A DNA stretch of 64,000 nt from Pantoea agglomerans (GCF_020149765.1 NZ_CP083809.1:930001-994000), one strand, 5' to 3'; positions 24,126 to 33,756 are shown, numbered from the stretch's first letter. Made by a program: numbers and translations. Notes: generated by a model from the letters alone, not told the origin.

Positions 24126-24691
24126 TGGATATTCTATCAACGCTATTTTCCCTGCAAAGTCGCAGGATAGGGATGATAGTGCCTGACGTGGTGATCACCG
24201 AAAAGCACAGCGATACGCTGGAAATCACCGAGCATCCGGTTGAAGACAAAGCGCCGGTTGCTGACCACGCTTTCCGGCGCCCATCGGATCTGGTGATGGA
24301 AGTTGGTTTCGCTGGCGGCGGATCGCTGCTCGATTTACTGGATACATCATCAATCGGGGTTAGTCTTGGGCTGAGTCCGAAAGAGGTGTATCAGGAGCTT
24401 ATCGACCTGCAGCGCAGCCGCGTGCCGTTCAGCGTCACGACCGGCAAGCGCATTTACAGCAATATGCTGATCCGCGTGCTGGATGTAACTACCGACAAAG
24501 CCACTGAGAACGTGCTGGCGGCCACGCTCACGCTCCGTGAGGTGTTGATCACCTCAACCCAGAGCATTGCTGTGGCTGACAAGGCAGATATGTCGCAGGG
24601 CGTCAGTACCTCAGCCGTGCAGAACGCCGGCGTTAAATCCACGGTGCCGCAAAGCGAATCAATTCTTTCCAGGGTATCTAACCTGTTTTAG
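24125..24691 (+). CDS. Dit-like baseplate protein
   Basis: A 188-residue protein directly after the tape measure. The N-terminal DVVITEKHSDTLEITEHPVEDKAPVADHAFRRP is typical of the Dit-like N-terminal domain in phage tail proteins; the rest is an LTLREVLI-type beta element and a flexible tail. It likely forms the ring at the tail end that starts baseplate assembly. Confidence 0.8.
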   Translation: MDILSTLFSLQSRRIGMIVPDVVITEKHSDTLEITEHPVEDKAPVADHAFRRPSDLVMEVGFAGGGSLLDLLDTSSIGVSLGLSPKEVYQELIDLQRSRVPFSVTTGKRIYSNMLIRVLDVTTDKATENVLAATLTLREVLITSTQSIAVADKADMSQGVSTSAVQNAGVKSTVPQSESILSRVSNLF

Positions 24692-24699
24692 GGGGAATA

Positions 24700-25005
24700 A
24701 TGCAGGCTAACGAGATACCGCTGTCGCCGGATAATCAGCAATTCACCACCGCGATTAACGGCGTTAACTACTCCATTCTGACGCTATGGCGGGATGACGC
24801 TGGCTGGATTATCGACTTGCTGGACAGCAGCGGGAAAGCCATCGTAACGGGCATCCCGCTGGTGACCGGCGCGAATCTGCTGGCGCAGTTCGCCTACCTC
24901 AATCTCGGTTTTGGCCTGGCGGTGGTATGCGATGACCCGGCGCAGGATTATCCGACCAAAACTGACCTGGGAATTCGCAGCCACCTTCTGGCGGTAACGG
25001 AGTAA
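24700..25005 (+). CDS. Baseplate plug protein, Pam3 gp18-like
   Basis: A 101-residue beta-rich protein (QQFTTAINGVNYSILTLWRDDAGWIIDLLDSSGKAIVTGIPLVTGANLLAQFAYLN) matching the baseplate plug family first described for cyanophage Pam3. It should sit in the hub channel. It is placed between the Dit-like and hub genes, as expected. Confidence 0.82.
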   Translation: MQANEIPLSPDNQQFTTAINGVNYSILTLWRDDAGWIIDLLDSSGKAIVTGIPLVTGANLLAQFAYLNLGFGLAVVCDDPAQDYPTKTDLGIRSHLLAVTE

Positions 25006-25007
25006 GC

Positions 25008-26072
25008 ATGTCACAGAACTGGATGCGCCACTTTGAACTGCAGATCCTCGCGGAAAACGGGCAGGGCATCAGCCTGAGCGACTTTAAGGTGGTTTTTAAC
25101 ATCGCCTGGACGGATACGCGCTGGCCGCGTGTTGCGATGGTGCGGATCTACAATCTGTCCAAGGATACGGCTTCGCGCATTCTGGGGCAGGAATTCGCGA
25201 AGATAAAAATCATCGCGGGGTACGATGGCATAGCGCAGCCAGTTGATGCCGGTCAGGTTGGCGTTGTAAAAAACATCAATGCCGCCGCAGTTGGCCAGTC
25301 CAACGGCACAAATTTCGGTGAGATATTCAGCGGCGACATTCGCTTCACGATTACCGGGCGCGATAACCCCACTGATACGTGGGTGCTGATTCAGGCCATT
25401 GATGGGCACCAGGCGTTTATGAATGCCAGCGTGTCGAAAACCCTGTCCGCTGGCTACACGGTTGCTGACGTGCACGCGGCTGCAATGGACAGTTTCGACC
25501 CATACGGAGTAACGCAGGGGATCACCGGCGATATGCCGGCCACAATATTCCCGCGAGGGCGAGTCATTTATCAGTCATCCCGCGACATCATGGATAATGT
25601 GGCGGCGCAGTGCGGCGCAACGTGGCAGCTGGTCGCCGGTCAGGCGCAGATGGTGCCAACAGATAAATATGTGCAGAACGCCATTGTGCTTAACAGCGAC
25701 ACCGGCCTGATAGGCATGCCGCAGCAGACGATGGGCGGCGGGGTAAACGCGCGCTGCCTGATAAACCCGAATATTCAGCTCAAAGGGCTGGTGCAGATCG
25801 ACCAGGCGTCAGTTTACCGCGCCAGCCTGTCAGCCGATGAGGTGAAGTCACTTCCCAGCCGGGCCGGCGAAACCAATACAAACGGCAATCTCTCGGTTAA
25901 CGGAACACTGCAACAGCCTGCAAGTATTGCGGCGGACGGCGTGTATATCGTATCGGCTATAGATTATACTGGCGACACCAGAGGTCAGCCGTGGTACATG
26001 GATTTGATGTGCATCGCTCGCGGTTCGGCTGACCTGCAATCAACAAGCGCATTGAACAGGAGTGCTGGATAG
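25008..26072 (+). CDS. Baseplate hub protein
   Basis: A 354-residue protein with the hub layout: a beta-barrel start (RHFELQILAENGQGISLSDFKVVFNI, WPRVAMVRIYNLSKDT), a middle domain with QSSRDIMDNVAAQCGATWQLV, and a C-terminal IVSAIDYTGDTRGQPW. Proteins with this pattern form the gp27-like hub that carries the spike. It overlaps the gene for a small secreted protein by one base. Confidence 0.8.
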   Translation: MSQNWMRHFELQILAENGQGISLSDFKVVFNIAWTDTRWPRVAMVRIYNLSKDTASRILGQEFAKIKIIAGYDGIAQPVDAGQVGVVKNINAAAVGQSNGTNFGEIFSGDIRFTITGRDNPTDTWVLIQAIDGHQAFMNASVSKTLSAGYTVADVHAAAMDSFDPYGVTQGITGDMPATIFPRGRVIYQSSRDIMDNVAAQCGATWQLVAGQAQMVPTDKYVQNAIVLNSDTGLIGMPQQTMGGGVNARCLINPNIQLKGLVQIDQASVYRASLSADEVKSLPSRAGETNTNGNLSVNGTLQQPASIAADGVYIVSAIDYTGDTRGQPWYMDLMCIARGSADLQSTSALNRSAG

Positions 26073-26431
26073 TGAAAGGAAAAAATTTAATCGCATTTAC
26101 GATTTTAATGATCTCAGCTGCGGCTAATGCCGACGATAAAGCTAGACCATTAATGCAATGTGGTCCTTTCACCCTATCATCCAGCTATGATGGTTTCATG
26201 CATATTAATAATGTGCGTCCGCAAAGTCAGAAATTTAAATTCCTTGGTGCGCAGGATGACTACAACAATCTGAGTTATCAGTGGATGGTCCAGCGCAGCG
26301 ACGCCCCCGGCTGGTTCGGCATGGACTATGTTAAGCGCAACGGAAAAGCCATCCTAAATGTTGAAGCGATTCGCAGCAACATGGATCAGCCTCGGGTGTT
26401 TGGCTCGTTTGATTGCGTGAAAATAAAGTGA
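26072..26431 (+). CDS. Small exported protein, unknown function (moron)
   Basis: A 119-residue protein from GTG 26072. Residues 1-20 (KGKNLIAFTILMISAAANA) are a clear signal peptide, cut before DDKARP. The mature part has two cysteines (CGPF and FDCVKIK) that could form a disulphide. It has lower G+C than the tail genes around it. It lies inside the baseplate cluster but, being exported, is unlikely to be structural. A host-cell envelope role or superinfection exclusion is possible. Confidence 0.68.
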   Translation: MKGKNLIAFTILMISAAANADDKARPLMQCGPFTLSSSYDGFMHINNVRPQSQKFKFLGAQDDYNNLSYQWMVQRSDAPGWFGMDYVKRNGKAILNVEAIRSNMDQPRVFGSFDCVKIK

Positions 26432-26432
26432 T

Positions 26433-26906
26433 TTAGGAAAGTTTATCCTTATCGTTGCAATCTATCTCAATTGATACATCTTTACTTTCAAGTATTTTGT
26501 AGAGCTCTTGCTCATTCAAGCCTTTAACCTCAATTGTAGTGTCACCCTTCTTGAAAGTAATTGACTTGCCATGTCGCGAGCGAATCCATGCGATAACTAT
26601 CGCTGCAAATGTGTAACACACATCTTTATTTTGGATAAATTCGAATATGTAGCCAACAATATTATCGCCAGCGTTACCAGATGCAGAGTCAAATGTTCTG
26701 GCTCTGATAGACATTTTCCGTGACTCTTGGGGTATCACTTTTTCGATATGTGGTTTCAGTTCTTTAGCTGCTGATTTTGAGAGGCGAACTGTGAAAAAAG
26801 ACTTAGTCATAACGTTTGGTGGCTCCATCCATAAACGAGCAAAGGCCATCTGGTCACTGTCTGGCACAGTTATCGCTTTAGTGTTTAATCGGGAGGTCAC
26901 AGTCAC
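26433..26906 (-). CDS. Antisense moron gene, unknown function (EACC1-like pattern)
   Basis: A leftward gene inside the rightward tail operon, with markedly low G+C. From GTG 26906 it gives 157 residues; ATG 26810 (MTKSFFTVRLSKSAAKELKPH) with GGAG upstream is a possible later start. The centre holds a short hydrophobic helix (VCYTFAAIVIAWIRSRHGK), followed by a strand pair and helix (SITFKKGDTTIEVKGLNEQELYKIL). This arrangement reminds me of the effector-associated component EACC1 from conflict systems, but the match is from memory. Orientation and composition suggest expression in the lysogen. Confidence 0.62.
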   Translation of the reverse strand: MTVTSRLNTKAITVPDSDQMAFARLWMEPPNVMTKSFFTVRLSKSAAKELKPHIEKVIPQESRKMSIRARTFDSASGNAGDNIVGYIFEFIQNKDVCYTFAAIVIAWIRSRHGKSITFKKGDTTIEVKGLNEQELYKILESKDVSIEIDCNDKDKLS

Positions 26907-26989
26907 CTTTGAAGATGTGGACCTCTCAAACTCAGTAAAGAAGGTTTAACACTAAATCGCTGCCTTTTTAATCCTGACAAATGATCAGT

Positions 26990-27012
26990 AACCCGCATCG
27001 GCGGGTTTTTTA
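26990..27012 (+). terminator. Intrinsic terminator between the morons and the spike gene
   Basis: AACCCGC (26990-26996), loop ATCG, GCGGGTT (27001-27007) and a T-run. It reads rightward, 16 bp before the spike start, so late transcripts must be antiterminated to reach the spike and fibre genes. It may have been carried in with the small genes. Confidence 0.75.
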
Positions 27013-27027
27013 TTGCCCGGAGTTTAC

Positions 27028-27780
27028 ATGTCAGTATCGCCTCAATCGTTGGCCGGCGGTGAACAGCAGGCCATGAAGGTGCTGTCAGACACCATCTTCT
27101 CCATGCTGCGCGTTTCGCTGCCCGGCATAATCGAATCCTTTGACCCCATCGCATGCACCTGCACCGTTCAGCCGGCGCTGAAGGGCCAGACCGCGGATGA
27201 GCTGGGAAACATGAAATCAGCGCCGCTTCCGCTGCTGGTGGATGTGCCAGTGGTTTTCCCGCGTGGCGGTGGCTGCACGATTACTTTCCCGGTGAAAGCG
27301 GGAGATGAATGCCTGGTAGTTTTCTCCGATCGCTGCATCGATTTCTGGTGGCAAAGCGGCGGCGTGCAGGAGACTGTCGATCCGCGCCAGCATGATTTGT
27401 CAGACGCCTTCGCAATTGTTGGCCCGCAGTCTCAGGCTAACGTCATCAGTAACATCAGCACCACCACGCTGCAGATGCGTACCGATGACGGCTTTGCTTA
27501 TATCGAGCTGGACCCGAACAGCCACGCCATAAACATTGTGGCGCCGGGCGGATTAGACGTGAAAGCGCCGCTGTCCGAATTTAGTAATGCGGTCAAAGTG
27601 AATGGCCTGTTTACGTGGTTGGGCGGCATGGTTGGCAGTCTGGCAACCGGAACCGCGGCGAAGATTACCGGCGCTATCCAGTTCCTCGGCACGCTCACAT
27701 CCAACGGCAAAGATATCAGCGACCAGCATACGCATAACGGCGTGCAAACTGGCAGCGGCAATTCCGGCAAGGTGAACTGA
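27028..27780 (+). CDS. Baseplate spike protein, Gp138 N-terminal type
   Basis: A 250-residue membrane-piercing spike from ATG 27028 behind GGAG. The N-terminal OB-fold (LPGIIESFDPIACTCTVQPALKG, PLLVDVPVVFPRGGGCTITFPVKAGDECLVVFSDR) is the Gp138-type domain. The C-terminal 80 residues, with repeated short beta units ending in a histidine pair (ISDQHTHNGVQTGSGNSGKVN), should form the trimeric spike tip. The stop overlaps the next start. Confidence 0.9.
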   Translation: MSVSPQSLAGGEQQAMKVLSDTIFSMLRVSLPGIIESFDPIACTCTVQPALKGQTADELGNMKSAPLPLLVDVPVVFPRGGGCTITFPVKAGDECLVVFSDRCIDFWWQSGGVQETVDPRQHDLSDAFAIVGPQSQANVISNISTTTLQMRTDDGFAYIELDPNSHAINIVAPGGLDVKAPLSEFSNAVKVNGLFTWLGGMVGSLATGTAAKITGAIQFLGTLTSNGKDISDQHTHNGVQTGSGNSGKVN

Positions 27781-28133
27781 TGCGATACAGACGCGAAGAT
27801 GACGACGGTGATTACACCTTCGGGCAGGGTGATGATACCTGGCTGATTAACTCGCCTGAAGCAGTGGCGCAGGCGGTTAAAACACGATTCCTGCTCTGGT
27901 ATGGGCAATGGTTTCTCGATACCACTGCTGGCACACCGTGGATTCAGTCGGTACTTGGCAAGCAAAAGCCTGAGACCTATAACCTCGCCATTCGCCAGCA
28001 CATCCTCGAAACGCCGGGCGTCAATTCCCTCCTGGCCTTCAATACCGATCTGAATACCACCACTCGCCGCGTAATTTTTACCGCGACGATAGACACCATC
28101 TACGGAACGACGACCGTTACAAGCGAGGCATAA
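27780..28133 (+). CDS. Baseplate wedge protein, gp25/DUF2634-like
   Basis: A 117-residue protein (DDTWLINSPEAVAQAVKTRFLLWYGQWFLDTTAGTPWIQSVLGK) of the small wedge type related to T4 gp25 and P2 W. It links spike/hub to the J-like wedge encoded next. One-base overlaps on both sides point to coupled translation. Confidence 0.85.
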   Translation: MRYRREDDDGDYTFGQGDDTWLINSPEAVAQAVKTRFLLWYGQWFLDTTAGTPWIQSVLGKQKPETYNLAIRQHILETPGVNSLLAFNTDLNTTTRRVIFTATIDTIYGTTTVTSEA

Positions 28134-29332
28134 TGGCTCTTGATCTCGACACGCTGGGGCTCTCCGCTACGGTGACTGCCTCGGGGATTAGTGCGCCTGA
28201 TTATCAGACGATACTCTCCACCATTACCGGCTATTTTCAGCAAATTTATGGCTCAGATGCCTACCTCGATCCGGACAGCAAAGACGGACAGATGGTCGCT
28301 CTGGTGGCGCTGGCTATCAACGATGCCAACAACACTGCAGTTCAGGTGTACAACTCGTTTTCACCTTCAACGGCAATGTCTGATGCTCTCACGCGAAATG
28401 TGAAAATTAACGGCATCGCGCGCAAAGCCGCCACCAATTCAACTGTTGACCTGTTGCTTACCGGAACAGCTGGAACCACCATCACAAATGGTTCGGTTAA
28501 AGATGCCAACGGCATTATCTGGAACCTACCTGCCAGTGTGACAATCGAGCCAGGCGGTACCGTAATCGCAACGGCGATCTGCGCGACCTCTGGCGCAGTT
28601 GCAGCAGTGATTGGCTCTGTTAACCAGATCAATACGCCGACGCGGGGCTGGACGGCGGTTACGAACGCCAACGCGGCCACTGTTGGCACCGCTGTTGAGA
28701 AGGATTCTGATCTGCGCATCAGGCAAGGGCAAAGCGTGGCGCTGCCGTCATTGACGCCGTTCGATGCTGTTGATGGCGCGCTGGCAAACGTAGATGGCGT
28801 TACACGTCATAAGCTCTACGAGAATGATACCGGGTCCGTGGATGAAAATGGGCTGCCGGCGCACTCTATTTCCGCAATAGTCGACGGCGGAGATGCGACC
28901 GTCATTGCTCAGACCATTCGTAGCAAAAAGGGACAGGGCGTTGCCACTTACGGCACTACGTCGGTCACTGTGCCGGACAAATACGACAATCCGCACGTCA
29001 TAAGCTTTTACCGCTCCACTGACGTGCCGATTTATGTCGCGCTTTCCCTGAAGGTGTTCACCGGATATACCACGCAAATCGGAGAACAGATCAAACAGGC
29101 GATCGCTGACTATATTAACGGGCTGCTTATCGGCGATGATGTTCTGCTTAGCCGACTTTACTCCCCGGCGAACCTCGGCGTGGTGAGCGGCGGTAACGCC
29201 AGGTATTACGACATCACCGAGTTGCAGATCGGTAAAAGCGCTGGTGCAGTGGTCCCGGCCAATATAGTCATCGCCTTCAACGAATCAGCGTCCTGCAATA
29301 TCGCCAACATAGCGCTGACGGTGACCTCATGA
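28133..29332 (+). CDS. Baseplate J-like protein
   Basis: A 399-residue wedge protein of the baseplate J/gp47 family. It opens with a helix pair (YQTILSTITGYFQQIYGSDAYLDPDSKDGQMVALVALAIND) and has the domain around GWTAVTNANAATVGTAVEKDSDLRIRQGQSVALPS, which is the common J core. It forms the ring that changes shape to trigger sheath contraction. It overlaps the next gene by four bases. Confidence 0.93.
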   Translation: MALDLDTLGLSATVTASGISAPDYQTILSTITGYFQQIYGSDAYLDPDSKDGQMVALVALAINDANNTAVQVYNSFSPSTAMSDALTRNVKINGIARKAATNSTVDLLLTGTAGTTITNGSVKDANGIIWNLPASVTIEPGGTVIATAICATSGAVAAVIGSVNQINTPTRGWTAVTNANAATVGTAVEKDSDLRIRQGQSVALPSLTPFDAVDGALANVDGVTRHKLYENDTGSVDENGLPAHSISAIVDGGDATVIAQTIRSKKGQGVATYGTTSVTVPDKYDNPHVISFYRSTDVPIYVALSLKVFTGYTTQIGEQIKQAIADYINGLLIGDDVLLSRLYSPANLGVVSGGNARYYDITELQIGKSAGAVVPANIVIAFNESASCNIANIALTVTS

Positions 29333-30009
29333 GCAAATACACCGAACTGATCACCAACTATCACGCTGGTAAACCCCGTTTCGTCGCGCATGTAGACCTT
29401 TCAACTCGCCCGCTTACCGATGCATCAACTGCGCTTCAGGGGCTGATCACCGCGTTTGATATCGACAGCGCGGTTGGTGCGCAACTGGACATTCTCGGAG
29501 AGTGGATCGGACGAACTCGCATCGTCAGCCAGCCTATCAGCGGCGTCTACTTCTCGTTTGATACGGACGGCCTCGGCTGGGATCAGGGAATATGGCAAGG
29601 GCCTTATGATCCTGATGCTGGCTACACGAGTCTTAGCGATGACACATACCGCATCGTGCTAAAGGCGAAAATAGCGATCAACAACTGGAACGGGCAAAAC
29701 GATACGCTGCCGCCAATCCTTGAGACCGCGCTGGAAGGTTCAGGCCTGAAAATGCAGATCGTCGACAATCAGGACATGACCATCTCTGTGTGGGTGTTTC
29801 CGGAAGAAGACATCAGCCAGGTCTCGCTGGAACTCATCGCTGCCATTCGTCAGGGATATCTAACCGTTAAAGCGGCCGGCGTCTGGGCTGGCGACATTCA
29901 GACACCTTCAATCGAAACACCATCTGTCGGAAACCGGTTTTTTGGCTTCGATATGGACAACGAATTTATCGCCGGATTTGATGATGGCGCATGGGAGAAA
30001 ACACTCTAA
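29329..30009 (+). CDS. Baseplate/tail protein DUF2612
   Basis: A 226-residue protein with the DUF2612 pattern (LTDASTALQGLITAFDIDSAVGAQLDILGEWIGRTR, then YRIVLKAKIAINNWNGQNDTLPPILE), a family that takes the P2 I/gp53 place and connects wedge and fibre. The C-terminus ends in two short FGFDMDN/AGFDDGAW repeats. The last base of its stop is the first base of the fibre ATG. Confidence 0.87.
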   Translation: MSKYTELITNYHAGKPRFVAHVDLSTRPLTDASTALQGLITAFDIDSAVGAQLDILGEWIGRTRIVSQPISGVYFSFDTDGLGWDQGIWQGPYDPDAGYTSLSDDTYRIVLKAKIAINNWNGQNDTLPPILETALEGSGLKMQIVDNQDMTISVWVFPEEDISQVSLELIAAIRQGYLTVKAAGVWAGDIQTPSIETPSVGNRFFGFDMDNEFIAGFDDGAWEKTL

Positions 30010-30932
30010 TGGCAACTAACAACTTCAAACCGTTTTCAACGGGGAGTAACGCAAACGTAATTCCTCAGGCAGATTATGAGGCGCTGGATGCTCTGATAAA
30101 TGGATTCCAGGCGGGCAAGGCATCATCGGCTCAGATTAATAAGGCATTACGACAGTCAACGTTTGTCGCCGCGGCTCTGGCGCAGTTTCTTGTTAATAAA
30201 AACGGTACTGACGTATTAGATAACGGTGATTTGAATGGGTTTGTGACGCTGCTGGGAAATGCCTTTGCTAAAACTTACCTTTCACGATCCAATCCCTTTG
30301 CAGACATAAAAGCCGACGGCACAGCGGCAATAATTGCAGCGCTGGCTAATCTCGGGCTTGATACGGCATTGGCTGGGAAAGCAGCTTTAACTGGAAGCAC
30401 CAACCAAAAGTTCTGGGTGCTTTCTGCCCCTGGTGACAATAATGCAGCCGTACCGGTGTCTCTTTTGAACTCTGGCTTAAACCAAAAAGCAGGTTTAAAC
30501 GGGGATTCTAACCAGACTTTTTATGTGCAGACTAATGAAGGTGCTACAGCTGCAGTCAACAATACTCGACTAGGAAACGTGCTGGGCGGCTTTGCTTATC
30601 GAGGCGGTGATGCGTCTCAGGGTTTTGCGGTTGCAGGTGGAACGAATGCTAATAGCGCTATTGCTTACGGGCAGTTCCAGTCAGGAACTAACGGGAATGG
30701 AGCTTGGACAAAGCTCCCTGGAGGTGGGCAGTGGTGCCGTCAGAACCTCAATCTGGCAGCTAATGCCACAACCACATGGACATTCCCTGCTGGCTTCGTA
30801 GCCGCTCCAGCCGTGTTCATCACGGCGATCAATGGTGCGTTTCAATGCTGGCTTAATGGTATTGGCGCAAATAACTGTGGCATTTATAACAATGGCGCAG
30901 CACTAAACGTAAACCTTCTGGCAGTGTGGTAA
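30009..30932 (+). CDS. Tail fibre protein
   Basis: A 307-residue receptor-binding fibre from ATG 30009. The N-terminal 90 residues (FKPFSTGSNANVIPQADYEAL) attach to the baseplate. The middle carries two similar units (GSTNQKFWVLSAPGDNNAAV and GDSNQTFYVQTNEGATAAV). The C-terminal GAWTKLPGGGQWCRQNLNLAANATTTWTFPAGF is a typical fibre knob. Composition drifts to lower G+C, as expected for exchangeable host-range genes. Confidence 0.87.
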   Translation: MATNNFKPFSTGSNANVIPQADYEALDALINGFQAGKASSAQINKALRQSTFVAAALAQFLVNKNGTDVLDNGDLNGFVTLLGNAFAKTYLSRSNPFADIKADGTAAIIAALANLGLDTALAGKAALTGSTNQKFWVLSAPGDNNAAVPVSLLNSGLNQKAGLNGDSNQTFYVQTNEGATAAVNNTRLGNVLGGFAYRGGDASQGFAVAGGTNANSAIAYGQFQSGTNGNGAWTKLPGGGQWCRQNLNLAANATTTWTFPAGFVAAPAVFITAINGAFQCWLNGIGANNCGIYNNGAALNVNLLAVW

Positions 30933-30938
30933 TTGAAA

Positions 30939-31391
30939 ATGACAGGTGAAAACATTGAAGTTCAGGCAAAAGAAGAGATTGCACCTTTTTCTATTCGATA
31001 TTTTGTTCAGACTGACAGCGATGGTTACGTTACCGGAATGATGGTGGCGGTGAGCGAACAGGAGGCGGAGGGGTATGTTTCTGCACAACTTCAGGAAGTG
31101 AGTGAAGATGTCTTCAAGTCGATTGGTCAGGATTCAAAATTTGTAGATGGGAAGGTTGTACAAGGAGAGCCAAAGCCAGTTGTTCTTACTGTTGAAAATG
31201 CGAAGGCCATAAAATCAGCGCTTTTAGCTGAGGCTAACACAAATACTCAACCATGGCAGACTCAGTTGCTCCTCGGCATCATAAGTGAAGAAGATAAGAT
31301 ATCCCTTATAAACTGGATGATGTATTACAAGAAGGTTCAGGAGATTGATGCATCAGTAGCACCTAACATAAGTTGGCCTGATAAACCTTAA
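30939..31391 (+). CDS. Tail fibre assembly chaperone (Tfa-like)
   Basis: A 150-residue acidic protein directly after the fibre gene. The C-terminal LLAEANTNTQPWQTQLLLGIISEEDKISLINWMMYYKKVQEIDASVAPNISWPDKP is the Tfa signature. It helps the fibre trimerise. ATG 30939 or TTG 30933 could start it; neither has a strong ribosome binding site. Codon use is AT-rich like the fibre end. Confidence 0.88.
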   Translation: MTGENIEVQAKEEIAPFSIRYFVQTDSDGYVTGMMVAVSEQEAEGYVSAQLQEVSEDVFKSIGQDSKFVDGKVVQGEPKPVVLTVENAKAIKSALLAEANTNTQPWQTQLLLGIISEEDKISLINWMMYYKKVQEIDASVAPNISWPDKP

Positions 31392-31395
31392 TTTG

Positions 31396-31415
31396 AGGCT
31401 CCATAGAGGAGCCTT
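31396..31415. terminator. Hairpin between convergent Tfa and gtr genes
   Basis: AGGCTCC (31396-31402) pairs with GGAGCCT (31408-31414), with an imperfect T-run on either strand. It lies between the end of the late operon and the end of the leftward gtr operon, where it could serve both. Confidence 0.58.
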
Positions 31416-31436
31416 GTAAACGAATAATCATTCTAG

Positions 31437-32840
31437 TCAATTAGACAAGCAAACTAAGAGTGATTCTTTACCTTCAACCAAGCGAGTTTCGTTTTTAAAC
31501 TTACCACACTGCTCAATCTCATCGTCAGTTGGCGATGAGATATTCAGATTTTCATTTGTCAGGAAGTAGATGAGCCCATTCAAAGCCCAAGAGTCGACGT
31601 TTATGGCATTGTCATTTACAATAACGATCCTGTTCGCCTTAATTCTGCTGCTCTTAACCAAGTTGTACGACTTTATCGCTAATAAAGCATCTTTCTTTTG
31701 TGCCATTTCCGTCTGATAAAGATAGCTATTAGAAGAGATAAGGCCAAGAAAAATAGCTATTGAAAGCAATATTGCCTTAAGTCTAACCATCGATTCATTG
31801 TAAAATAAAATCATGACAGATGAGTAAAGAAACGAAATGGAAAATAGTGCTCGGGGGGTTGGGTCCCACACCTTCAGTAAAGCCAGAGGCATTAAAATAG
31901 CTGTAAGTAAAAGAAAAGGAATTAAAACTAAAGATGCAGTTAGTCTATTTGATTTAAATAAATAAGTTGCGATGTAAAGTGCCGAAGCAACTGATAAGAC
32001 CATTCCAAATTGCTTTGGAATTACCCACCAATTTTTATAAAAAAAACTAGGGAGGAAAGAAAATATTTCACGCATGCGCAGCAGTGGATCTTCAACTAAT
32101 CCAGCTCTTGAATCCCAGTGGTTTTCACCAAGCATATTTTTTGTTAATTTATAGAGGATGGCATAAGCAATTAAACCCACAATGATAGGATAAGCTGCCT
32201 TGAAGTTGCTAAAGGTTAACAACTTATGCTCTACAATGTAGACCCGAATAACTGAGTAGATTATTATTACAATAAAGGCGGATTGATAATTCCCGCAAAT
32301 TAGAAGCACAAAAAAAGAGGCAGTTAGAGCAGGTTTGGTATCGTGTGTTTTTATGAAATTATCAAATAAAATCATATAACCAACAATGCAAATCATACAA
32401 AGAGCAAAACAAACGACAGCAAGGTGATATACAGCCATCATGCTGAAAGTTGGGTGGCTAACAATCACACCCGAAAGTAAACATGAAATAAATAAAGAAG
32501 CCCTTTTTTCTAATAAAAAAAACACTAAGAAAGATGATGCAAGAGATGTTGAAATAAAAAATAGCGGTGTGAATATAGGGCTTGAGGATACAATATTGAT
32601 GTCAATATAGTTAAAAAATCCAGTAATGACCGCTTGTATAAATCGACCTTGATTGAGATAGAATGACATAGGCATCTTTTGAGAGGCCAATAAAAAATCA
32701 TCTGGCATGTAAACGCCATATATGCTCCTTGAACTACCGAGCATCATTACCACGAAACTAAAGAAAACCATAAATGCGAGTGACTTTTCACGGCCTACGT
32801 CATCAATTTTCAATGCCATTAATTTACTAAACATCAACAT
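31437..32840 (-). CDS. O-antigen glucosyltransferase, GtrII-like membrane protein
   Basis: A 467-residue, strongly hydrophobic protein with about ten membrane helices, matching the GtrII-type glucosyltransferase pattern. The early [21 protein letters not shown] loop and the [10 protein letters not shown] motif are typical of serotype-specific Gtr enzymes. It should transfer a glucosyl group from undecaprenyl phosphate to the O antigen in the periplasm, altering phage receptors. It is the last gene of the leftward operon, overlaps gtrB by 14 bases, and is far more AT-rich than the rest of the phage. Confidence 0.85.
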   Translation of the reverse strand: MLMFSKLMALKIDDVGREKSLAFMVFFSFVVMMLGSSRSIYGVYMPDDFLLASQKMPMSFYLNQGRFIQAVITGFFNYIDINIVSSSPIFTPLFFISTSLASSFLVFFLLEKRASLFISCLLSGVIVSHPTFSMMAVYHLAVVCFALCMICIVGYMILFDNFIKTHDTKPALTASFFVLLICGNYQSAFIVIIIYSVIRVYIVEHKLLTFSNFKAAYPIIVGLIAYAILYKLTKNMLGENHWDSRAGLVEDPLLRMREIFSFLPSFFYKNWWVIPKQFGMVLSVASALYIATYLFKSNRLTASLVLIPFLLLTAILMPLALLKVWDPTPRALFSISFLYSSVMILFYNESMVRLKAILLSIAIFLGLISSNSYLYQTEMAQKKDALLAIKSYNLVKSSRIKANRIVIVNDNAINVDSWALNGLIYFLTNENLNISSPTDDEIEQCGKFKNETRLVEGKESLLVCLSN

Positions 32841-33756
32841 TATTCCCTTTGGATTTTTTCAATAAATATCTCGGTCTTCTTTTTGTCTCAATATAAATTC
32901 GACCTATATACTCTCCAAGCACGCCAATGCCTATCAACTGCACGCCACCAATAAATAGTATTGATACCAAAATTGAAGGGTATCCATGCACCGGGTTTCC
33001 GAACACGAGCGTATCGAAAATCATCCATGCACCATAAAGGAATGATAAAGCAGCGACGAACAAACCTATATAGGTCCATATACGCAAGGGGAAAGTCGAG
33101 AAGCTGGTAATACCTTCCAGCGCCAAATTCCATAGCTTCCAGCCGTTAAATTTTGAAGTGCCCGCCACGCGCTCTGCTCTGGTGTATTCGACAACCTCAA
33201 CACGCCCACCAACCCATGAAAGAATTCCTTTCATAAATAGATTGCGCTCTGGCATCAACTTTATTTGCTCAACCGTCTCGCGAGACAACAGGCGAAAATC
33301 ACCCACATTTTCCTCTATGGAGGGCGAGCTTATCTTGTTATGCAGCCGGTAGAACCATTCAGCAGTTTTTCGCTTGAGGTGCCCATCAGAGCTTCTGTCT
33401 GTTCGCTTAGCTAAAACAACGTCAGCACCAGCCTCCCATCGTGCTATAAGCAGAGGGATTACTTGAATTGGATCCTGCAGGTCAACGTCAATTGGAATAA
33501 CTACATCGCCCGTAGCATGCTCAAGACCCGCAAATAGGGCTGGTTCTTTGCCAAAGTTGCGAGTGAAACTTATCGCTTTTACATTATCATCAGAAACTGT
33601 AAGGGCGTTGATTATTCCTTCCGTGCCATCCTTGCTACCATCGTTAACGAAAACTAACTCGACTTTGTAATCAGTTAGTTCACTGCGCACTGCCTGGTAG
33701 AAAATAGGGATGGCTGCATCTTCATTAAATACAGGCACGACTAGTGATATCTTCAT
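32827..33756 (-). CDS. gtrB: Bactoprenol glucosyltransferase GtrB
   Basis: A 309-residue family 2 glycosyltransferase with two C-terminal membrane helices. Visible motifs: [25 protein letters not shown], and the acidic IDVDLQDP. It moves glucose from UDP-glucose to undecaprenyl phosphate on the cytoplasmic face. The start ATG 33756 overlaps the gtrA stop as ATGA. An upstream extension of the frame exists but is not needed. Confidence 0.94.
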   Translation of the reverse strand: MKISLVVPVFNEDAAIPIFYQAVRSELTDYKVELVFVNDGSKDGTEGIINALTVSDDNVKAISFTRNFGKEPALFAGLEHATGDVVIPIDVDLQDPIQVIPLLIARWEAGADVVLAKRTDRSSDGHLKRKTAEWFYRLHNKISSPSIEENVGDFRLLSRETVEQIKLMPERNLFMKGILSWVGGRVEVVEYTRAERVAGTSKFNGWKLWNLALEGITSFSTFPLRIWTYIGLFVAALSFLYGAWMIFDTLVFGNPVHGYPSILVSILFIGGVQLIGIGVLGEYIGRIYIETKRRPRYLLKKSKGNNVDV

